Positions 34,647 to 46,044 of a stretch of DNA of 64,000 nucleotides are shown here, one piece after another. Source of the stretch: Tenrec ecaudatus. Taxonomy: Eukaryota > Chordata > Mammalia > Afrosoricida > Tenrecidae. The notes beneath the pieces were generated by a model. The model made no database searches and had not been told where the DNA came from. It saw nothing but the letters and a program-made list of their open reading frames with translations. Where the stretch lies: assembly GCF_050624435.1 (NCBI RefSeq), contig NC_134542.1, positions 114,745,677-114,809,676 on the forward strand, given 5' to 3'. Numbering within the stretch: position 1 is the stretch's first letter; every line of letters starts with the position of its first letter. Made by a program: the position numbers and the translations under genes.

Positions 34647-35288
34647 TGTGGGGGACCAGCCTTCCCACAACCCAATGGGTACAAGGGGTAGTTGTGTAAT
34701 TGAGGGGTAAATTAAAGAAACATCATACAAGATGAAGCATGCAAGGCTTACCTTCCATGATGGCCAGGAAAGGATTGTACAACAGGCATACACGTAACAT
34801 GGGTGGGACGAGCTAGGGGTATATACACATGCAATAGGAAGGGGTTGTCCTAGGGCATACATGTGACAAGACGGTCCATACGAAACAAGATGGGAGGGCT
34901 CTAGAGTCAAGATGGCAGCCTGACCTTGGTCAACTGAGTTGGTTTGACCTTTGATGTCTTTGAACTCTTCCCCAAGGGAGCAATCTATGATCCTTATCTG
35001 ATACCTACTTAGGGCGGGGCAGACAATAGCATCTGGTGGCAGACAAGCTTCAGGCAGATAGCTTTCAAGCACTTGAGCTTCTAGCATATAGTAAGCAATC
35101 ATGTGTTTGCAAGCAGCACCTTAAATTTGGCATTTTTATGGGGGGACATTAAGGAGAATAACTTTTACTTAGGAGAATGTGAGTTGGACCCATATCCAAG
35201 CCACAAGGGCCTGACCCCCCAGACTCCTAAATGTACAAATGTTGAGAGTTTGTCCGCATACACTCTCTTTCAGGCTCTGTTTCCCACA
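34647..35288. mobile_element. Possible solo LTR (TGTGGG...CCCACA)
   Basis: A 642-bp block inside the RTE begins TGTGGGGGACC and ends TTTCCCACA, giving TG...CA ends with 6-bp inverted termini. The flanks GAACAC and GAGCAG agree at four of six positions, which could be a worn 6-bp duplication. RTE homology stops at its left edge. No internal viral genes are present. The orientation is unclear. Confidence 0.4.
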
Positions 35289-35739
35289 GAGCAGATTGGT
35301 TTTCTTTCAGTAATTCATATGCATTTTGTTTGTGACACTGATTAGCATCTCTACAAAGTGGCAACACTGGTCTCACTTCTTCCCCTCATGTACCATTTCC
35401 ATCCGTTTCTTTCTTCTCTGCCTTCTGAACCTTATCCCTCAGTACATGCTGCCCATTTGATTTCATATGGCCCATTGTTCTAAGGAAAACTTGCTCCCCC
35501 ACTCTTATTTTTCATGTTACAGACCCATCTATCCTCTTTGTCATTCTAATGTATCATTCTTCTTCAATGTGTCTATTATTTACTGGATGCTGAGTCGGAG
35601 GGTGCGCTCAGATCTAGGCTTGAAGGGCGTGTAAGGGCCATAGTTGCTGGTGTTTCACCAGTCATTTGAACACCAGTGAGCTTGGCACTTTATATTTATA
35701 CATTTTACATATATGTGTATATATATATGTGTGTGAATA

Positions 35740-35773
<34 letters not shown>

Positions 35774-35867
35774 ATGTTTGGCTCCCACATTTTTTCCCAC
35801 TCTGTCGGAGGCCTCCTCTTGCAATCACTCTCAGAGTGGTTGTTACTTTTTCTTCCTGAGTTGATTT
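35289..35867. other. Unassigned insert with an (AT)n microsatellite
   Basis: Sequence between the LTR-like block and resumed RTE homology. CCTCAGTACATGCTGCCCATTTG and CCCATTGTTCTAAGGAAAAC resemble an afrotherian retroelement end that I recall but cannot name. 35709-35774 is an AT/GT-rich microsatellite. Confidence 0.4.
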
Positions 35868-36984
35868 TAGAAATCTTCCGCTCAGCCTCTTATTCGTCAT
35901 TTATTCCATTGGATTTAGCTGTACTCGATTCCAAAGCAAGCTTTAGGCCTCCCTATTGGCTTTGGTTCACTCTTCTTAGTGACCTTTTGCTGTCTTCACT
36001 TGTGATATCTCTGGGGCCAGTCCACAACGTGTGTGGTCATAGGGTTATTAGTGCTCAATGTGTCAGTGTCTCTAAAGAAGGTCTTTAAGTTCAGTTGGTT
36101 GTAGTAAGGATCATATTTTGGCTCTTGTGGACTTGTTTTAATTTTCTCACATACGAACAATTGATTGTCCTGTATTCAATCCTTGGCTTGGTTCTAACTG
36201 ATGATATTCAACATCTCCCCCATCCTTTTCCATGAATATAGTTCATGAAATCATTTGATTCTGGTGTATTCCATCCAGCAAAGACCATGTACATACCTTT
36301 AAGTTGTTCGATGTCTTTGCAATGAGTAAGTCATTGGTCTTGCAAATTTTTTATCATGTGCCTGGCGTCATTTTTGTCAGCAAGGTCATATCTTCCAACT
36401 AGCAGTCCTTATTTGTTCCCAACGTTTGTGCTCTGATCACCAGTGCATCTTGGTTGCATGTTTGATCAATTTTAGACTGTAGAACTTAGTTCAAAATCTT
36501 GGCACTAGTGGTTGCTGTGTAAATTTGAGCAAAGGTCATGTTAACTGATATTCCTTTTAAGCACATGGATATTATCCTGTAACCAACAGTGCTGTTTTTT
36601 TAGAATAGATCTTGGAATTGTCTTTTTGATGATGAGTGTGATGCTATTGCTCTTCCATTTGTAATCTCAGCACAGTAGATTCTATGACTATCTGATTTTA
36701 AAGAGTCAACACCAGTCCATTGCAGCTGACTAGTGCTCTAAGGTATCAAGTAGGTATCCCTTTCCATTTTTAAATACTTCTGGTTTTCTAATATTCATAT
36801 TTTATATCTTCTATACTCTGATGATTGATGAGGATTTGCAGCTGATTCTTCTCATATTGAGCCATGCCCCTATAGCAACGGAAGCCCTCACAATGTGGCT
36901 CCATCTGTATCATTCAGGTCAACTCCATGCTGTTACTCATAACACGTTCAGAGGAAAACCCCCTCAGAAGTGCATCCCCTCCTC

Positions 36985-37185
36985 CTTCTTCTTAGTCTCG
37001 CTGAGCCTGGAGAAGGGCCTCATGCTTGGTCCTCACGATGGATTGACCCAGTGAGTGGCTGCCACAATAAGCTAAAACACAACAACTGTGAGAAGACCAC
37101 AGGACTGGACAATGCTTTGTGGTGTTGTGCATGGGGTCGCTATGGGTCAGCACCAATTCTGTTGCACTTATCCACAAGTGACCTC
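36985..37185 (+). mobile_element. RTE LINE 3'-end fragment, sense
   Basis: CCTGGAGAAGGGCCTCATGC, GATGGATTGACCCAGTGAGTGG, TTGTGGTGTTGTGCATGGGG and TCGCTATGGGTCAGCACC are the last ~200 bp of RTE. It abuts the 5' end of the antisense RTE, so the two lie head to head. Confidence 0.8.
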
Positions 37186-38160
37186 TCCACCTTAGGAAGT
37201 AGAAATTGAACATTGTAATATATAGTCGAGAGAGACAGCTAGGAGTTAGTGTACCCTCTCCCTCTAAAAGAGACTGCAACACTATAGAAACTAATTGGGA
37301 AAGGAAGACGTATTCCTAGATTCTTAGATGAAATTGGTTTGAGCTATGTGTGCATCCATTTTTGAATTCTCACTTTTAATCAACTTGTACGTTAAAACCA
37401 CTACCGGAGCATTCAGATTGGGTAAGGAGACTCCTTTCATCCCTACCTCACCCCCAGAAGCCTAACTGAGAAATTTCTCCAAACTCAGGAAGCCAGACGC
37501 TGCAGGAGTTGTCCTTTGATTTGTGACAGAGAATGTAGCAAAGATGCCAATGCTAGGAATTTTCTTCTCTTCTGCTGGTTTTCATTTTTCACCTTAAAAA
37601 ATATATTCCATGGGCTTCAGAAAGTTTCTGGGCCATCATAGAAAAAAAGTATAGAAATGCTGTATGTAATTAAAATCAATAACTACAAATAGGAATCATA
37701 AATTACCTGCCAAGAAAGTCACCTTCTACAGGTCACCACACACATGCAGCACAGCCAAGCAATCAAGCAGTCAGTTAAGCAAACCGGCTGCTCGGCGTGC
37801 ATAGGATCCAGAACCATGTTTCTGGGGTGAAGCAGAGAGGAGATTAAACACGGTCCCTTTCCCTGCAGTGCTAAGAGTTCAATAATCAAACTGGGGCCAT
37901 CAAGTTGCATTTACTTCTTTATAATCACAGCAAGGTGGAGAGGAGGGAGGAAAAGAGCCAACTTCGTGTTTCTCTCCATTCGTAATTCCAGATTCACTGC
38001 CAAATGGATGTTGGAATTCAAGACCAAGGAGAAATGTTTTTTTGTAAATGCATAAAATGCTAGTGTACAAAGGGGAATCTTAGAAAGACATTGTCTGATC
38101 ATTTTCTTCTGCAGATGCGGAGACTGGAACACTGAAGTATGAGTAACACAGCTAACTGAG
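37186..38160. other. No gene; possible MIR remnant at 38100-38160
   Basis: No coding support. CTGCAGATGCGGAGACTGG followed by GAGTAACACAGCTAACTGAG resembles the MIR core, cut by the next SINE. Confidence 0.45.
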
Positions 38161-38360
38161 GGCAGTGGTGTGACAGTAACAGAAGTCTCATCTACCAAGT
38201 GGGAGATGGGAATTCTCAACCAATGCACCTCGTGGGCAGCCCCCACCAGCCTGTCAGTGAAAATGGGCATTTGTTGATCAGATGCCAAGAGCACTCCCAG
38301 AATAAGCTCGAATTGGGAGAGAGGTCTGGACTTCCACGCCCAAAAATCAGCCAGTTGTGT
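38161..38360 (+). mobile_element. tRNA-Gly-headed SINE
   Basis: The head GGCAGTGGTGTGACAGTAACAG, then TCTCATCTACCAAGTGGGAG and AATGCACCTCGTGGGC, resembles a tRNA-Gly with A and B boxes, followed by the CCACCAGCCTGTCAGTGAAA body. The tail contains AAAATCAGCCAG. It is not an active tRNA gene, because the cloverleaf is eroded and fused to a body. Confidence 0.65.
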
Positions 38361-40662
38361 GGTAGAAGTCCCTTTATTGTTCATTAGCATATTTTGTTCT
38401 ATATTTGATACTCCTTAATCTGGCCAGGACATGAGGTTGACCAGCGCCTCAGGAAACTCATTTCTAAGCAAGCCAAAACTCCCAGATGAATTATTTGATA
38501 TTTGGGTAATTTGAAGAAAGACTCCACGTTCACTGCGTGGGTCATATAGCTAAAATACTTAAAATACTGAGGACACTCTTGACTGACCAATCAAACTTCA
38601 GATCGCAGACCAGAAAAACCTATCTAAAAGCATTTCACCCAGAATATACTCCCTCCCCACAAAAAGAAGGCAAATCTCACCATAACTACTACAAGTATTT
38701 ATCTGTGGTACAGGTGTCTGTTAACTCAACCAAGTGAGTGTTTCATGAGTGTGTGCAGTGCCTGAGGTGTTGTGTATAAAGCTTGGTGCTTATAACTGAC
38801 ACTAGAAAGAGGGTCTCCGATCTCAAGCAGCTTACAGTGTGGGTAAGGAAGCGGTGCACTAAGAGGAAAACCGGTCGGATTGTGGTCAGGAGGAAGAAAT
38901 GACCTGGGGACACAGAAGGCAGAATTGCAGGGATGTGATTGCATGTGAGCAGGCCATTGGAAAGCAAGAGGAAATGACGCTATAGAGGAAAGACCGCAGA
39001 CTTGGTCTCTTGAAAGAGGTGATCTGTTTATTTTTCGCTCTTCTTCATTCCACACTTGCTCTTCCTACCTACATTACACCTTACATCTCAAAATTAAAAC
39101 TCTTCTCATCAATTTAGTCAATGGACTCCTAGTTGCCACTTTCAATACCAAATGATCTGTATTGGAACCCTGGTGACCTTGACCTTCTTAAAACTCTTCT
39201 CTAGTTTCCTTCTCCGCTCTTTCCTGATGCTCCGCTCCCTTGTCTCTCTGGTAGCTCCCTCTCAACCTCCTGTCCCCAAGGTCCAGTCCCTCGCTCATAT
39301 CATCTTTGTCTGCAAATTTACCACTGGTTTATGGTGGTTGCATACAGATTTCTATTTCTAACTTGTATAAAAGAGACAATTTGTTAAAATTCAAGCTCAT
39401 CTTTCCAACTCTTCACTAAACTGTCAATGTGGATAGTCTCTAAACACTGCAAACTCGATATGGCTGCTACTCAGAAAGAGAGGGAGCTTTACCACAGCGT
39501 TCTAGAAAGGGCCCTGGATTTAAGGACAGGATACGGTGTATACTCATATCTGCCACACACAATGGAGTGAAACGCTGTCCAGTGCTACACCAGCAATCAC
39601 CCTTCTCCTTAAACCTACTATTTTTCTCCGGTCTTTTATTTCTGCTTCAAAGTCTAACAAATACTCTTTTGTGCTTCTTCCCTTTTTGACATTCCATTCC
39701 CTGTGGTAGGAATTCTTACCTCAAATATTAATCACTGGAGGAAAGTTCAACCTTGAATAATAGACCCAACGTCATTTCCACGATGACAGCACAGGAAGCA
39801 AAATGGTGATAAAGAGAAGAGAATGGAACTGGAAACAAGAGATCTGACTTTTACTTTTGGTTCTAGCCCTTATTACATAGTGCAGTCACCTGGTCTTCAC
39901 GAGCTTACTTTTCCTGGGCTGTGATATCAACGCAATAGGCTCATAAGCTTTAACAAAGATTCTACTATCTCGATCCCTTTATCATCTATATATCTATATA
40001 TATGAAGAATCTAGCTCAGGAAACAGCACCTACAGGATCCTCCATCAATGTGTATCATCTTTGCTTCCTTCTCTCCTCCAGGCTCTCAAAATGCATGGTT
40101 CCAGCATGTTCTCACTCCAATCCACCAGACCCTGAGCCCATCAATGACAGAGCCGAGACCCCAACTCCACCCCCCAGGAATCTAGTATATATCTGTTTAG
40201 TTGCAGGACAGATGGCGTCAACACCCAGATCCAGGACTTGGGATCTAGAAGTCACTGGGAAGTGATGGAATTAAAGGTGAACTATAGGGTCAACTCTTTG
40301 GGAGATAAAGCAAAGAATTCCCTGTGGGCCGTGATGATCTACAATGCAGCAGGAAGGCATTGAGCAGGACATAAGAGTCAGTGCCTGGGGGAAGCCACAT
40401 TTAAGTAACAGGAGCAAGTGACAGGATATAGGGTGTGGAGACACTAGGAAAATTGAAAAAAAGAAGGGATTTGGGGGAGAAATGAGAGGGTCCAGGGTGC
40501 TCAATCCCCCAAAGAGGTTCCTAGGAATAGAACAAACAAACAAAGCCTCTGAGGATTTATTAAAGGAGAGCATCATTTTAATAGAAGAGTAGAGACAAAA
40601 CAGATCTCAAGGGGTTAAAGTACGTGGGCGAATCACTGACATAAATTCTCCCAAGTGCCTAA

Positions 40663-40665
<3 letters not shown>
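38361..40665. other. No gene; possible diverged MIR near 39835-39960
   Basis: TTACATAGTGCAGTCACCTGG and GAGCTTACTTTTCCTGGGC look like an antisense MIR core. 38740-38960 may be another ancient repeat (CTCAAGCAGCTTACAGTGTGG). I find no domain in any open frame. Confidence 0.4.
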
Positions 40666-40701
<36 letters not shown>

Positions 40702-40735
40702 GGTGTGGGTGTGGGTGTGGGTGTGTGCGTGTGTA
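40666..40735 (+). repeat. (TG)n / (GGGTGT)n microsatellite with G4 motif
   Basis: About 13 TG units pass into six GGG runs at 40693, 40697, 40701, 40707, 40713 and 40719 with loops of 1, 1, 3, 3 and 3 bases, a textbook G-quadruplex pattern on the plus strand. Nearby open frames are repeat artefacts. Confidence 0.9.
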
Positions 40736-41445
40736 GGAGCAGCAATTCTACTGTATTGAATTGTGGTACCATGTGTGGCAGAGACAAGGCTAGAAGCCAA
40801 ACTTCCCTTCCCCTAGTTGCCAGGAGCCTACGGCATCCTGCTGGAAGGTGCAAATTTCTTCCTGTGTCCATATATAGTCTATCCATCCAGACCTTTAGCC
40901 ACCCGCACTCATGCAGTTATCTCCAGCAGTCTCCTTTGTCTCACTGGAAGTTGAAAATCTGATGGACTCCTGCCTTACATGGTTCACACTATCATCACTC
41001 AGGAGCCCGAGGAAGCAACCAGGGGAACACCACCTTGTCAATTCATTTTAATCAACAATGATGGAGTGGAGGTGATAGAAACTCTGGAGGGAAGGTGATG
41101 AAATCGTCTTGTAATAGTCAAAGAAGAGAAAACTGACTGCCCTACGACATGTTCATGGTGTTTAGGATGGAGATCGTCCAGTGTAAGTCCCAACCCGACA
41201 GGCATAGAACTCCTAGATGGAAACTCAAAGCCCATCACCAAGTGTGGACTGCGTTGTTGTTTTTTTAATCGATGCCTTAGAAAAATTCATGCTTACTGAA
41301 AATTAAAATGACACAACGCAGGGAAAATATCTCCAATTCAAGATTGCATCTGGATCTCAAAATACTTCAACAGGTCAGCAAGATATTTGGAAACTAATAT
41401 TAATTAAAATATATGTCGCTTTCATCTAAGAGTAAAAAACAAACA
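40736..41445. other. No gene or recognised repeat
   Basis: Unique-looking sequence. I see no supported feature. Confidence 0.45.
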
Positions 41446-41612
41446 AAAAAGCCCCCACCAAACTCACTGCCATAGAGTCCATGCTGACTCACAGTCACTG
41501 TTGACAGGAGTGGAAAGCCTAGTCTTTCTCCCCAGGAGCTGCTGGTGGTTTTGAACTGTCCACCATGCAGATCGCAGCCCAACGTGTAACCACTGCACCA
41601 CCATGACTCCTC
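41446..41612 (-). mobile_element. AfroSINE copy, antisense
   Basis: ACCAAACTCACTGCCATAGAG, ATGCTGACTCACAGTCACTG, GCTGCTGGTGGTTTTGAACTG and ACCACTGCACCACCATGAC follow the antisense SINE order. A short deletion removes the CCTATAGGACAG block. Confidence 0.9.
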
Positions 41613-41940
41613 CAAGGTTTTCAAAACAAAGCAAGAAAACAGGAAACGCTCACAAGATATCTCAAATAAATTTAAGCTTTAAAATGTTCTAATTCAATGT
41701 CAACATCGTTAAGGAAAGTAAGAAACTGGAAAGCCAATTATCTTGTGAACATGAGAAAAAAGAAGAGGAATCTAAAAATTCCAACAGAAAGCAGAAGGGG
41801 AGTTAAAAGAATGAAAGTAGTAAAGAAATGCCTAAGATGACTCCAGTTATATCATTTTCAACCAATATAGACAAATTAGCTACCTGTGATAGAATAGCAA
41901 TAGATCTTAAAGAAACAAAAATTCTTCTGCATACTACGTG

Positions 41941-42110
41941 AAGTCCTTTGGTGAGGCACATGGCTAAGTGTTAAGCTGCTACTGAAAGAAAGGTTGCTGG
42001 TTTGAGCCAAAGCCACCCAGAGGCACCATGGGAGAAGTGCTTGGCACCACAAGTACAGTTCTGCTCTGGCACATGGGCTGCCATGGGTCTGACTCATCAG
42101 CAACTGTGTG
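41941..42110 (+). mobile_element. AfroSINE copy
   Basis: GAAGTCCTTTGGTGAGGCAC, GTTAAGCTGCTACTGAAAG, GGTTTGAGCCAAAGCCACCC, CAGTTCTGCTCTGGCACATGG and GGTCTGACTCATCAGCAAC are in SINE order. Confidence 0.88.
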
Positions 42111-42154
42111 TTTTTCAGTACACTATCTGGGAAATGTATAGGAATGTTTTGAGT

Positions 42155-42240
42155 CAGTGAGATAGAGGGCAGTAGTAGGATTCAAACAATTTGATGGCAG
42201 TGAGATAGAGGGAGTAGTAGGATTCAAATGATTTAGCAAC
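42155..42240. repeat. 43-bp tandem duplication
   Basis: CAGTGAGATAGAGGGCAGTA starts the unit at 42155 and, with one base lost, again at 42198. The units are still nearly identical. Confidence 0.85.
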
Positions 42241-43159
42241 CAATGCACTGCCTTCATGACCATTTTAAGTATAAAAAAAGATATACTGGAAGGTAATTTA
42301 TTATTTCACATAATTAACACTTAAATAAAAGACATACACAAACTAGAATCAATTATAAGAAAACTTTAAAATATCAATGAAATATATCAAACAATAACTG
42401 ACAAAAATAATAAAACTCTTATGTAATGTATTTCTATATTGCTTCTTGATTGACGTACTCTGTTGCAACATTCTTTGCTTTTATCTGAGCATCACTGGCT
42501 GTGTGATTCATCCTGAACCATCCCACTTCTTTAGAGGTCGGCCAATCAGACAATAGTCATTGCATTTGATATATTAGAAACGGGAAATTTCCCTTCTCTG
42601 ACCATACAAGGCTCATCTCTGAAAGCTCCCTTTCTGCTCCTGCTGTGCGGACAGCCACTGTTCTGACAACATTGTTAGCTCTTTGAACACTTTCAGGAAT
42701 TCCCTAATCCACTCACACTATCTCGTGGAATTGGGGCATAACACAGAATTGTAACAAATGACTGGGTGTCACCCTCTCTGGTTGTTTGGTACTTTTACCC
42801 TTTAAATTCAATGCTTGCTTACTGAAGTAACCACAAGGGAATAGAAATGTATAGTATTTCATTAAAAATATAATGAGTTTATGAAATGAGTAAATAATTA
42901 TTACAAGCATTAGTTTACCTAAATTTCTACACCTATGGATGGCTGAGTGAACATTATTATGAACATTACTATGAACATTTTTTAAAAGATTAAGGAATAT
43001 GAATTTATGATTTCCACATTGGGCTGCTATCCAACCACCTACCTTAGAGAGAACTCTGATTACAAGTGCCCCTTTAACAACCGGTTTGCCAAACTCAACC
43101 AAATATTAGGTATCTGTTCTGCTAAAGCAGTGTAAACCAGTGGAACCCCATAACGGGTA
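42241..43159. other. No gene; AT-rich, short AACATTATTATG repeats
   Basis: AT-rich spacer. About three copies of a 12-bp AACATTACTATG unit lie at 42950-42979. I see no coding support. Confidence 0.45.
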
Positions 43160-43420
43160 CAGAGGACAATGGTGGTACAGTGGCAGAAGTCTCATCTTCC
43201 ATGATGGAGGGTGGGGTTCAACTTCAGGTCAATGCACCTCAGGTGGAGGTGCCACCTCTCTGTCAGGGCAGGGGTGTGGGTTGTTATGATGATGGACAGG
43301 TTTCAGTGGAGCTTCCAGATTAAGACAAGGGTGGCAATCTACTGGCCAAATCTCAGCCAATGAAAGCCAGGTGGAGGACAGCAGTCTGATCTGTAAGCCA
43401 TCATGGGACCATGCGGGACC
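43160..43420 (+). mobile_element. tRNA-Gly-headed SINE, best copy
   Basis: The head ATGGTGGTACAGTGGCAGAAG, GGGTGGGGTTCAACTTCAGG and TCAATGCACCTCAGG mirrors tRNA-Gly from the A box to the 3' stem. The body has CTCTGTCAGGGCAGGG, GTTGTTATGATGATGGACAGG, TTTCAGTGGAGCTTCCAGA and GCCAATGAAAGCCAG, shared with the element at 47.8 kb. Confidence 0.75.
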
Positions 43421-43507
43421 AGGCAGCATGTGTTAGTGTCCTTGTTCAAGGAGCTGCCAGGAGCTGGGGATGACCCTACAGAAGTAAGAAGAGCACACAC
43501 TATAAAA

Positions 43508-43672
43508 TCATAAAACCAAACTCACTGCCATCGAGGCAATGCCTAGTGACTCTATAGGACAGGGTAGAGCTATCCTGTGGGCTTCCAAGATCATAACTTT
43601 TCATAGAATTAGGAAATCTCAAAGCAGCTGGTGGTTTCCAACTGAAACCTGGTGGTTCAAAGTTCAACACAG
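43508..43672 (-). mobile_element. AfroSINE copy, antisense
   Basis: ACCAAACTCACTGCCATCGAG, TGACTCTATAGGACAGGGTAG and GCAGCTGGTGGTTTCCAACTG are present. The SINE head part is truncated. Confidence 0.88.
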
Positions 43673-44398
43673 CCCGGGACATCTCCCGAGCTCAAAAATA
43701 GAATTGGGAAATTTTTAAAATAAAGAAAAATGAATACAAAGGAACAATCTGAGTAGATATTTCTGACACAGCCATATCTTTACAAGACAAAATGGACTGC
43801 AAGGTGAAATGCACTGAAAAGGGATAAATCACACCAATGTATTGAAATCGCAGAACAAACTCTAGAGGTTAGATAATGATCATTAAGTTGAATATAAAAG
43901 TTTAGGAAGAAGGGGATCCAATTTAATAGTAGTTCATGTGAAAACGATGGGACTTTGCTGTGGGTTTAATCATGGCCCAGGGATGAAATGGGTGTCTACA
44001 AACACGGCAGCCGTCTCTGCTAGCATTGACAGATGCTGTGTGCAGAAAGGAGAGGTAAGAGCCACCTCCCTGTGCACTGTCAAAATGCTTCAGGAGTGAG
44101 TGCTCAGATCCAGGTAGGGCATCTTGAGACAGACATTGTCAAACTGGAGAACTGCCACCAGAGTGACCGAAGTGCAAACAACATGTAAAACCTGCCCTCA
44201 GTACCATTGAAGGACCGGAGACGGCAGTCAAGAAGAAGAAATGTCTCTGTGCTGGCAGAGTAAGGGTGGCGGGACCCAGATGGGAACAGAACAAATCTCA
44301 CTGCAGAAATGTTCTCAGCCATCCTCTATCGTGAACAGTGGTGTAGCGGACAAAATATGAGGCTTCATTTTCATAAAACCAGAATTATTCTGACCGTA
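43673..44398. other. No gene or recognised repeat
   Basis: Unique-looking sequence. I see no supported feature. Confidence 0.45.
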
Positions 44399-44590
44399 AG
44401 TGGAGTCCTTGGGTGGTGTAAACTATTAGCCTGTGCAGCTGTTAACCTAAAGGTTGGAGATTCAAGTCCATTCAGGGTTGCCTCAGAAGAAAGGCCAGGG
44501 AAATGTGCTTCTGAAAGTTCACCATTCTAAGCCCCTTTGGAGCACAATTCTGCTCTGACACCCATGGAGTTGCCATGAATTAGTTTAACC
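44399..44590 (+). mobile_element. AfroSINE copy
   Basis: GTGGAGTCCTTGGGTGGTG, AGCTGTTAACCTAAAGGTTGG, AGCACAATTCTGCTCTGACAC and GAGTTGCCATGAATTAG are in SINE order. The B-box region is worn. Confidence 0.85.
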
Positions 44591-44899
44591 ATTACATGAA
44601 GACTATGGTCATAAATTAAAAGGGACATTTTAAGGAGGTGAAATGTCTGCATGGAAAAAATTCTCTCTGGAGAAAGAGCAAATAAAAAGAACATATAAAC
44701 AGCCCAGCAGCCCACCCCCTCCACACCTACTACTGTTGAACAATTCCAGCTCACGGTGTTCCTTCAGGATGTGGTAGCACTGCCCAGAGAGGTTTACTCC
44801 CGGAGGAGAGGGCCTCACCCTTTTCTCTGGGGAGTGCTAGTAGATTCCAAGCACTTAATAGCCCAATGCTTCACCCTCGATTCCACCAGGACTAAATTG

Positions 44900-45650
44900 C
44901 CAGTCCAGGGACAGAAAACCTGATCCCTCACACCTTGCTGGTGGGGACGTCAAAAAGAGCAGCCACTGTAGGAAGCAGGGTGGCAGTTCCTGACTGAGAT
45001 CATAACTCGCGAATGTACCATGCGATCCAGCTGTGGCAGTCAGGGGCAAATCTCCCAGAGTTAACAGACACTCTGTCCATTGGTGTTCAGAGCAGCATTG
45101 TGAGAAGTAGTCAAAAGCTGGTAAAGACCTAGATCTCCTTTGGCGGGTAAATGGTTAAATAAACTGTGATACAGCCATGCTAAAGACCACTATTCAGACA
45201 TGAGAAGAAATGAGTTCTTGATACACACTCACACACACACACAAAACGGATGGGTCTGCAGGGAAGTAGGTTGAATGGGAAAAGTCAATTTCAAATAGTT
45301 ACTTGCTGTATGATTCCAGTGAAATGTCATTTTTGAAATGACAAAATTGAATGATGAGAACAGATTAGTGGTTGGATGGGTTGTTGCGGTGGAGGATGGA
45401 TTATAAAGGGGCAACAGAAGAGACTTTTGTTGTGATGGAATTGTTAGTGTCTTGTCTGGGGGGTGGATACATCACCCTACACAGAGAGGAAAATTTACAG
45501 ACTTGTCAACAAAGCAGGTAAGAATGAGTGACGTGGAAAAGTTAGAACCCTTACACATCACTGATGGGAATGAGAAAGGTGGGGGAAGCAGCTTTAAATG
45601 CAGTTGGGTAGTTCTTCAAAGTTTTGCTTATCGATTTTCCATGATTGCCC
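44900..45650 (+). mobile_element. Old L1 3'-region fragments, sense
   Basis: CCTTGCTGGTGGGGACGTC, GCTGGTAAAGACCTAGATCTCC, AAATAAACTGTGATACAGCC and GCTGTATGATTCCAGTGAAAT match the ORF2 C-terminus and 3' region of ancient L1s. A second ORF2-end block at 45545-45650 (CATCACTGATGGGAATGAG) repeats the motif, so two fragments or a duplication are present. No intact ORF remains. Confidence 0.7.
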
Positions 45651-45654
45651 TTCT

Positions 45655-45810
45655 TGGGCGCTATCGAGTTCATTCAGAGTACAGAGTAGGACTGCTCCAT
45701 TGGGTTTCAAGGGTGTGACCTTTTGGAAGCAGGACACCGGACCTTTCTTACAAGATGCCTCTGTGTGAGTTTGTACTGGCAATCTTCATGCTAACAGTCA
45801 AGGGCCCCAC
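45655..45810 (-). mobile_element. AfroSINE copy, antisense, diverged
   Basis: GCGCTATCGAGTTCATTCAG, GTAGGACTGCTCCATTGGG and CTGGCAATCTTCATGCTAACAG approximate the antisense SINE. It sits between L1 pieces. Confidence 0.55.
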
Positions 45811-46044
45811 CCAAGGGCTGAGAAGTTATCAGTGACCCAATAACCCCACTCTTCTGTGCCTTGTGATAAATGAATTCAGACAGGGCGCTGGATTGTTCTG
45901 GAAGGGGTTTCCCCGCAGGTGAGAACAATGAGTCAGGAAAGAGAAATCACTCCCCAAATGGACCCCCAAAATGTGAAACCTTTACATGCCAGCATTCCCC
46001 TTTCTGGTCATCCTGTCAGGCGAGCAAGAGTTTCTTTCTGTGAT

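Larger units (their letters stand above)
32886..36935 (-). mobile_element. Long RTE-clade LINE, antisense, interrupted and dead
   Basis: The plus strand reads as the complement of an afrotherian RTE (BovB-related clade) LINE. The 3' end at 32886 has CTGACTCAAAGCGATCCTATG. The RT region spans 33500-34640. The endonuclease half spans about 35868-36935, with TGGCTCTTGTGGACTTGTTTT, CATCTTGGTTGCATGTTTGATC and GTGCTGTTTTTTTAGAATAG. The RT box that should read YADD is CAND at 33629-33618. Frameshifts and stops are frequent. A SPIN MITE (33739-33924) and an LTR-like block with further unassigned sequence (34647 to about 35867) split it. Confidence 0.85.

Noticed and set aside
34599..35102. 167-codon minus-strand frame
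   Set aside because: It spans the RTE-LTR junction and matches neither RTE protein nor a retroviral protein.
40659..40962. Frames with poly-Cys/Val or Thr-Pro repeats
   Set aside because: They are translations of the TG microsatellite.
43165..43240. Functional tRNA-Gly gene
   Set aside because: Several stem positions are changed and a SINE body continues downstream with no Pol III terminator. It is a SINE head.
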